Of a DNA stretch of 64,000 nt, positions 57,818 to 64,000 are shown piece after piece. The notes beneath the pieces were generated by a model, which was not told the DNA's origin, searched no databases, and saw only the letters and a program-made list of their open reading frames with translations. The DNA comes from Protonemura montana (taxonomy: Eukaryota > Arthropoda > Insecta > Plecoptera > Nemouridae). Where the stretch lies: contig OX387607.1 in the NCBI GenBank assembly GCA_947568835.1, forward strand, positions 12,291,701 to 12,355,700, in the 5' to 3' direction. Made by a program: the position numbers and the translations under genes. The first letter of the stretch is position 1, and every line of letters begins with the position of its first letter.

Positions 57818-60800
57818 TCGTACTTTTTCTCTCTGATTGAACTTCCCTTCTGTCCAATCAGATGGGCTTAAACAAACTTAAAGGGTGCCCATTCTTATCC
57901 CTCACAGGATAAACTTTTTAAGCCAAAATTTTAAACCCTATGCCATGCCAGGGCAACATAGATCTCTAGACAATTTAGCATTATCCACAAACTCCAGGGG
58001 GGTGTGGGTACTCCAGGGGCCTTACCTAATTAAATTTCAGAAATTTATACTCTTCCATGCTTTTATATGTTTTGTTTTCTTCGTTTTATAGTAAACAACC
58101 AATCTCTCCTTCATTTCTATTTAATATAGTTCTAAATTATGAAAAAAAATGTTTAATTTATTGGGAAGAGCGTGGCCTAAAACGTCTCCAAAAATTAATT
58201 TATAAAAAAGTAAAAATATATTTAAAAAAATCCTCGGTTATATGCAAAACCAATCCCAATGCTACAACTGTTTTAATCTTTTAAGGAAAAAGAAAAAAAA
58301 TTGCTAATGGATTTTATTTCATTGACAAATGTTTGTCCTATATTACTGCCATATTGGTATTGAGTTTTCCCCCAATCACTCTCGATAACGAATGAGATAT
58401 TTTGGAAAATCGTCGAATTGCTTAACAAAAATTTATGAAACTCAACGTTGCTTTAACAAAAAAAAAACTTTAAAAACATGGCGACTTCACGACAGTGTTT
58501 TCAGTTTCAATGAGCGGACAATTTCCATTAAACTAAAATCTTATGCAGAGCGCTAGCGGCAAAGTTTCGGTTAGATAACTTCCAGCCAACAGTTGCTACC
58601 CTTGAAGAAATAGGCGGCCTAATTTGGGGCGTAACCAATCAAAATGTTAGAATTGTGACCGCGGAGTTGACTCTCGTCCTGAAAGTTAGCCTCGAATATC
58701 GTTGCGGGGCAGACGGCACCTTGTGCCAGGTTTACGAACTGCAACTCATGGTACCCGCAAAAAATCCCGGCCCCTTCGATTGGATTCGGCACAATCACGG
58801 CACTCAAGGTTGACCTCGGCGCCAAAACAAAACCAAACAAATGCCAAAAAATTGATCGATCCATCAGCAAAGCATTTATTAATACTTTTTTGCTGAAGAC
58901 TTTTCTAGGGGCCGTGGGCGTCATGATCCCATGCGATTGTCGCCCGTTGCTGTCATCAGCGACGGTGACAACTCAAATTTAGGGAATGTAGCTTCTTGCT
59001 GGTTTCGAAGCCAGTGGGGCCTTCGATCTCTCCTATTCTACATGTGTAACCCACTGGTCTGTACCCACTTATGAGGTAGCGCATTCCGTGGACTGGTTTC
59101 CAAGCCAGTGGAGCCTTCAATTTCCCCTTTTCTATCTATATCTACATATTCTCACCCTAAACCACTCTAGTATTTTCTGGGTTAGGTTCTGCCAAAGTAT
59201 CTGGAGATGATTTTGGAAGCTACGTTTGGACATTTCTTTTCTTAGATAGGAGCCGATTACCCCTTTTTCTCTCTTCAAAAGATCGACGGTGGTGCGTTTA
59301 CAGGATAGACTCTATAAGCGCCTGGGTCCAGAATTATCAATTTTAAAACTTTTTCAGGACTGGCAAAATAAATTCTCTATACCTTCCTTCCGTTGTAGTC
59401 GTCTTCATTTTCATGCGGCCATCTATCAGGTGTCAATCTAAGCTGTAAGAGCCGTGAGTCGGCAATGCGAACACTGTTTTACCGACAATTCTTTTAGTTT
59501 TACAGTTGACTACTAGGTAGTGTGACACGTCACGTACATGAGTCGTACGCGTGCAGTTGTTTTTAATTATTTGCCTGTTACAATGATAGTGTAACGTGTT
59601 TACTAATTGACCAATTATTTCAAAGAGATTACGCAATTAATTAAACTAACATTGTCTGCAAAGAACGAAATTACAGGTTGCCAATTAAATTTAATAATTG
59701 TCTTAAATGAGCAACGTGTTCTTTTGTAGGCCCAGTCTTAAAACAAAAGTAGGTACATGAATATTTTAAAAAAAAATCTGTTTAAATCTTTGAAATTCGG
59801 CTAATTTATTTACAAGCTTCAGATTCGTGAGGTACGCTGAAGCAAATCAGCAGATAAAACGCGTACAAATTTGCAAGTACAAAAACATTTTCCATATTCT
59901 GGCCACTGACAACCCACATTTTGTAAACGTGAAATGAAAGAAGCGGTTGTAGTGTTGCTTACCACATATTTCCCTGCATCGAGCACTGACCCTCGGCCAT
60001 TCTTGGATCCGTTTCGCGGCCACCCTGGTGCACCGCGTGCATTCCTCTCTAGTGGCCTACCTTGAGTGCACCGCGATGCACCTGCACATGCACCGAGAGA
60101 CGGTCTCAGCTGCTTTGGGTTACGGCCTTCCCAAACAAGTCGTTCCCTTAGCTAGATACTAGTTCAGGGGTATTGCGTTTTGACAAGGCCTACGACATGC
60201 GTTCATGTTGTTGAAATGATATCGCCTACCATATTCTAGCAGCGCTGTAACTTGCTGCACTCTAGACTTGTCGCTAGATGTCGGATAAATCGGTAGTAAA
60301 ACAAAATATGCCTAATTTTATCATTTTCTCAACTAAAGTGTGGTAGCTGAATCAATTGCCAAGGCGACTTCCAAGCAAATTTAGTGCATATTAGGTTTTT
60401 CTGTCATTTGGAAGCACAACTCTGGGTTATCTTTACTGAATATGAAATAATAAACTGTGGCCTATGTCGCCCTATCACCCTCATCGTCCATTTCGTTCGT
60501 ATCGTGGATGATATTTTCCAAAATGCTCATCGCTAATATTGCCTGTACCGTCTTCACCTTTGCCAATTTATCAATTTTGCCATCCGGCTTCTGATGATAT
60601 CGATGACATAAACGTCTCGTGGTTTGTGATTCAGTGTTTCTTAGCAGTAAGTCAGAATGGTAGTGGGTTTTCCGCACTTCCCAGCCTTCTGAAGTCAATG
60701 CGGATTGCTTTCATCGTTTTTCTTTTATACTGTATGTAATCGTGATGCGATGAGTTACTTACTCTACTAGACAATGATTTGCGGTAATTGCTGGTTGCTA

Positions 60801-61606
60801 CCAGTATTTACAGGATGGTGGTATCTCTTTAATCTTATGCTGGGAGATTACTGGTGAGATTAATCTTAGCCCACGAATTAGATACTTCGTGGATCTATGA
60901 ATTTGTTAAGAATTCACTCCATAGATCAGTATTGCTTATGTGCGTGTTCTGCACGATAATTATTTCTCAAATCAAAATTTCCCCAACAAGGCATCAATGA
61001 AAAAAACAATATCTCTACTAATGACATCAACCACATCTCTAAGAAATGCATTTTCGCTGTCTACTTTGAAACAAAAAATTACTATTAACCTTATGAGATT
61101 CGACGGTAGATTCTGTTTTTGATAGCCATTGAGATGCTGAGATCGCCAGACAGAGATTTCAAAATTCTACTTTCGTATGTTATCGTTGGTACATAACGCG
61201 TGGCACCTGGCCTTACCGATTGCAACTGTGCATTAATGACCTAGCCAAGACAGGAAGGGTCCCCTTGATCCTGCCCCACCCCGTTACCTCGGTCTCTCCG
61301 ATCACTGTAATCAATCCACCGGCGCGGCACTAGTCCTCCAGCCAGTCCGTCAGGCCCTTTTGTAAACAGTCACATTACAAGAAGACATTACTCTGATGCA
61401 TGTAATCACGAAGCGTCAAGTCATGTGCCTGCCTGTGCCTATCGCCTCGTACTGAAGCGGCGTGTCATGCTCGGACGTGATTGAAATCGTACGCCCCATT
61501 TTCACGAGCATTTTCACGAACACGAGCATTCTCTCCGGATCACATTTTCCCAAGATTTAGGTAAGGATTTCACTCGACGAAACATCCGTTTTGTATTTAC
61601 AGAAAC
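57818..61606. other. Unannotated region, AT-rich, with a small duplicated segment
   Basis: No gene is recognised. Around 58996-59150 a segment of about 55 bp occurs twice (CTGGTTTCGAAGCCAGTGG... and CTGGTTTCCAAGCCAGTGG..., each followed by GCCTTC and TTTC/TCTC-CTATTCTA-like sequence). A related piece lies at about 29650-29690. The rest shows nothing I can assign. Confidence 0.45.
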
Positions 61607-62048
61607 CGAACCGTCGGCGTGTTGGAAACACCGGTTCTTATGAGAACATCGAAGTTAAGCAACACTACGCTGGGTCAGGTATTGGATGGGTGACCATCAA
61701 ACACATGTCCAATTCTGTTCGGCAGAGAGGTTGGAGGGATGAAAGTTAGTGTAGCAACTTCACTCGCCTCGCTTATCAACCTCTCGACAGCATGGATTTT
61801 TGGAGGAATCCTGTTGTTCGCGTTGTACCGTCCTTCGGGAGGGACTTTATGCCGGTGGTCCCCTTGGTGCTCTTCGACAGGAGTAGGCTATAGACCGGTA
61901 CCGGGTTTCCTTCCTCTCTTCTAGGCTAAATCAGGTTTATCATCATCCGCATCATCATCTACTCATTCACAAACACCATTCGACCAGTGCCGCAGAGCCC
62001 ATGGTCAAAACAGTGCTTCGTTAAATCCCACGAATCAATCCATCCATT
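61607..62048 (+). mobile_element. 5S-SINE, full length (copy B)
   Basis: It starts GAACCGTCGGCGTGTTGGAA and carries ACACCGGTTCTTATGAG, ATCGAAGTTAAGCAACAC and GTATTGGATGGGTGACC, the best-preserved C-box. The body is complete. The 3' end is ACAGTGCTTCGTTAAATC, with a tail AATCAATCCATCC. Confidence 0.85.
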
Positions 62049-62674
62049 TTTTTGACAATTAAAAATTATTTCTCTCGACTCTAAATTCAGAATTAAGTCG
62101 GGATTAGAGTGTTTATCTCACCAGTTTACCTCACTTTGGCCTTCCTGAGGGAAATCACCGTGCCACCCCATCCTTAGTCCTTGAACTATTCCTTTAATTG
62201 ATTAATTAATTTGAATTAATTTATTAATTTATTATGACATTTCTTCAGAGACCGCAGAATATCCTACCACAACACATTTCCTCTGTAATGTTGCGTTATC
62301 TAAAGTAAAATACATATTTATACTGTAGAAAACAATTAACAGTAAACACGATGCTTAACGTTTACCAATTAGCAATTAGCACAATGTACTCATCATAACA
62401 ACGTTCGTCAGTAACCGAACCTGCGCAATTGCGGTAAAGGAAATGCACTCGACGGGCACTGGCGCAACCATTGCAAGCGCCGGCATCGTTGCATGTCCAC
62501 GAGAGTGGCCATCTACAAGCAATGGCCGCCATGTTGGCTGCACTACAAAAACTACTTTACTGACGAATATGGTAGTTGCTAATAAATGAAGTCACTGTCT
62601 TTTTGAGAATTAAGAAATCTCTTTCGTTTTTTCGCGCAGATTTCTTGTATTTAAAACTGGATAACGTTCTAAAG

Positions 62675-62922
62675 TTGATTGATTTGTGGAGTTTAACGAC
62701 GCACTGTTTTGACAAAGGGCTCTGTGACACTGGTCTTACGGTGCAGGCGCATGAGTGACATATGTTGAGGTTGGTGATGTACCTAATCTAGACTAGATGG
62801 GAAGAGGAGAAACCCGGTGTCGACCTATTCCTGTCGAAGAATACAAAAGAGACCACTGGTTCGACGTCCTTTCCGATTAACGATAGTGTCAATCAACAGG
62901 ATTCCACCGCAAATCCATGCCA
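62675..62922 (-). mobile_element. 5S-SINE, 3' half (copy I)
   Basis: It has tail GTTGATTGATTTG, 3' end GAGTTTAACGACGCACTGTT, and body to AATCCATGCCAT. The 5S head is absent because the copy is 5'-truncated. Confidence 0.75.
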
Positions 62923-63009
62923 TACGTACCTATCCATCCGAAATCTTCATTCCAGTTTAACGATAACAACCTCAACGATTGATAAGTATTTATCTTTTAT
63001 TGAAGTCAT

Positions 63010-63155
63010 AATTACTTCGATGTAGTCTTCAGTGCTTTGTTAAAAAGGACGGTCGCAAGCGCCATCGCGTAGCAGCTTACATTATCTTATGTTGCCGGCT
63101 TGTTTTTGCAGCAGAAAGTTTAAAATTAGCGCTGCGACTCTTAAACCCAACTATA
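63010..63155 (-). repeat. Long-TIR repeat family, one arm
   Basis: It carries AAAAAGGACGGTCGCAAGC, GCCATCGCGTAGC and GCAGCAGAAAGTTTAAAATT followed by AGCGCTGCGACTC, matching the right arm of the 45115-46092 element. Confidence 0.6.
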
Positions 63156-63920
63156 GAAGTGATATTATGCTCCTCTTTTAAAAGTACAAGTTGGCATTTT
63201 AATCACTCTAGCCTGTGCAAGTGTGCCCTCAATGCAAGCTATGAAGGTTTTCTGGTTGGAACTTTTTCAAGAATAACAATATCTTACCTTTTTATACAAA
63301 TTCTCTACAATAGCAATTGACAAAATTGTTTAGCCGCCATAGTGATGTAGCATTTCCCATAGCACACTTGTTAATACCAATTTTTCATATAAACTTTTTC
63401 CAGACGGGAGGAATTACAGTAAATTTAGACCAAGAGAGCGTTAAATGAATCGAAAGTGATTCATAACCTCTTCGGCGCAAACATGGCAGCCATTGCTTGC
63501 AGATGGCCGCTCCCTGTCTGTGCGTTCGCGTCGAAGTCGCCGGATGCGTCACGGTGCCCTAGATCCGCACTTCAAGTCGATCGCCTTACCTCAGTTCTGC
63601 GTTACCTCATCGCACTGAGTCGCGGCGTAACCATGGACACCGGCAAAAGAATGCGTCAACAAACATGGCACGGAATGTCGCAGCGGTCGCTGATCGAAAC
63701 CCAGTGCAATCACTGAAAGGTTTAAGCCTTGAAATATATAATAGCCAAATCATGATCCATAAACATATGATTGCCTTTATTAAAAAAACATCTACATTTC
63801 GCGTAGGTTCAGTGGCCGGCACACTCAGACTTCCTGAAAAATCTGAGTTGCCAGCAGGAATTAAATTCAGTATTCGACTGGCTGTCCCGGTGCGCCCCGG
63901 GTATGCACTGGGAGAGATCT

Positions 63921-64000
63921 ACGTGTTCGACTGAGCATGTGACTCTGTCCCAGTGCAACTTTCACGTGTTCGACTGGGCATGTGACTCTGTCCCAGTGCA
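63921..64000 (+). repeat. Tandem repeat running off the right edge
   Basis: A unit of about 43 bp (CGTGTTCGACTG.GCATGTGA then CTCTGTCCCAGTGCA) occurs twice, and the second copy is cut by the window end. The preceding 63869-63912 matches 49505-49545. Confidence 0.7.

Overview
This is a window of animal nuclear DNA. Genes are split by GT-AG introns, are far apart, and sit among many interspersed repeats. The gene content points to an invertebrate, most likely an arthropod. There are two half-size ABC transporters of the ABCH type (annotated in insects as ABCG20/ABCG23-like, Snu/Oskyddad relatives), a prenylated PDE6-like cyclic-nucleotide phosphodiesterase, and a betaine-homocysteine S-methyltransferase, which I would expect more readily outside the insects. 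The lineage is an inference. I could not run a search.

Layout. (1) 128-1552, plus strand: the last three exons of a PDE5/6/11-class phosphodiesterase ending in a CaaX box. (2) 4588-9335, minus strand: a complete 8-exon BHMT gene (395 aa), convergent with the PDE gene. (3) 10.3-11.3 kb: a 5'-truncated LINE. (4) 13216-14726: a hAT-type DNA transposon with a perfect 8-bp target duplication and a nested SINE, inserted one base beyond the stop codon of the next gene. (5) 14736-25520, minus: ABCH paralogue 2 (14 exons, 692 aa). (6) 29885-46378, minus: ABCH paralogue 1 (14 exons, 716 aa). (7) 46.4-64 kb: no gene I can recognise, only repeats and a few candidate fragments.

I rebuilt both ABCH genes and BHMT exon by exon. 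All intron phases agree and the total lengths are multiples of three, so all three genes look intact. The two ABCH genes are tandem duplicates with nearly the same exon lengths. They differ by one intron present only in paralogue 2 and one present only in paralogue 1. Exon 4 (end of the ABC signature plus Walker B) is identical base for base between them and lies in a similar intron tract, which suggests recent gene conversion.

The repeats are the most unusual part. A SINE family of about 420 bp has a head clearly derived from 5S rRNA, with the internal pol III control region, and a 3' tail of (AATC)n. There are at least ten copies. In one copy the promoter-bearing 5S part is amplified into five tandem 89-91 bp units. 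In others the element is inverted on itself or multiplied at the head, and an intronic minisatellite resembles its body. A second family carries a tRNA-like module inside inverted repeats. A third has long terminal inverted repeats, with a copy at the same place in intron 3 of both ABCH genes. Two short MITE-like families complete the set.
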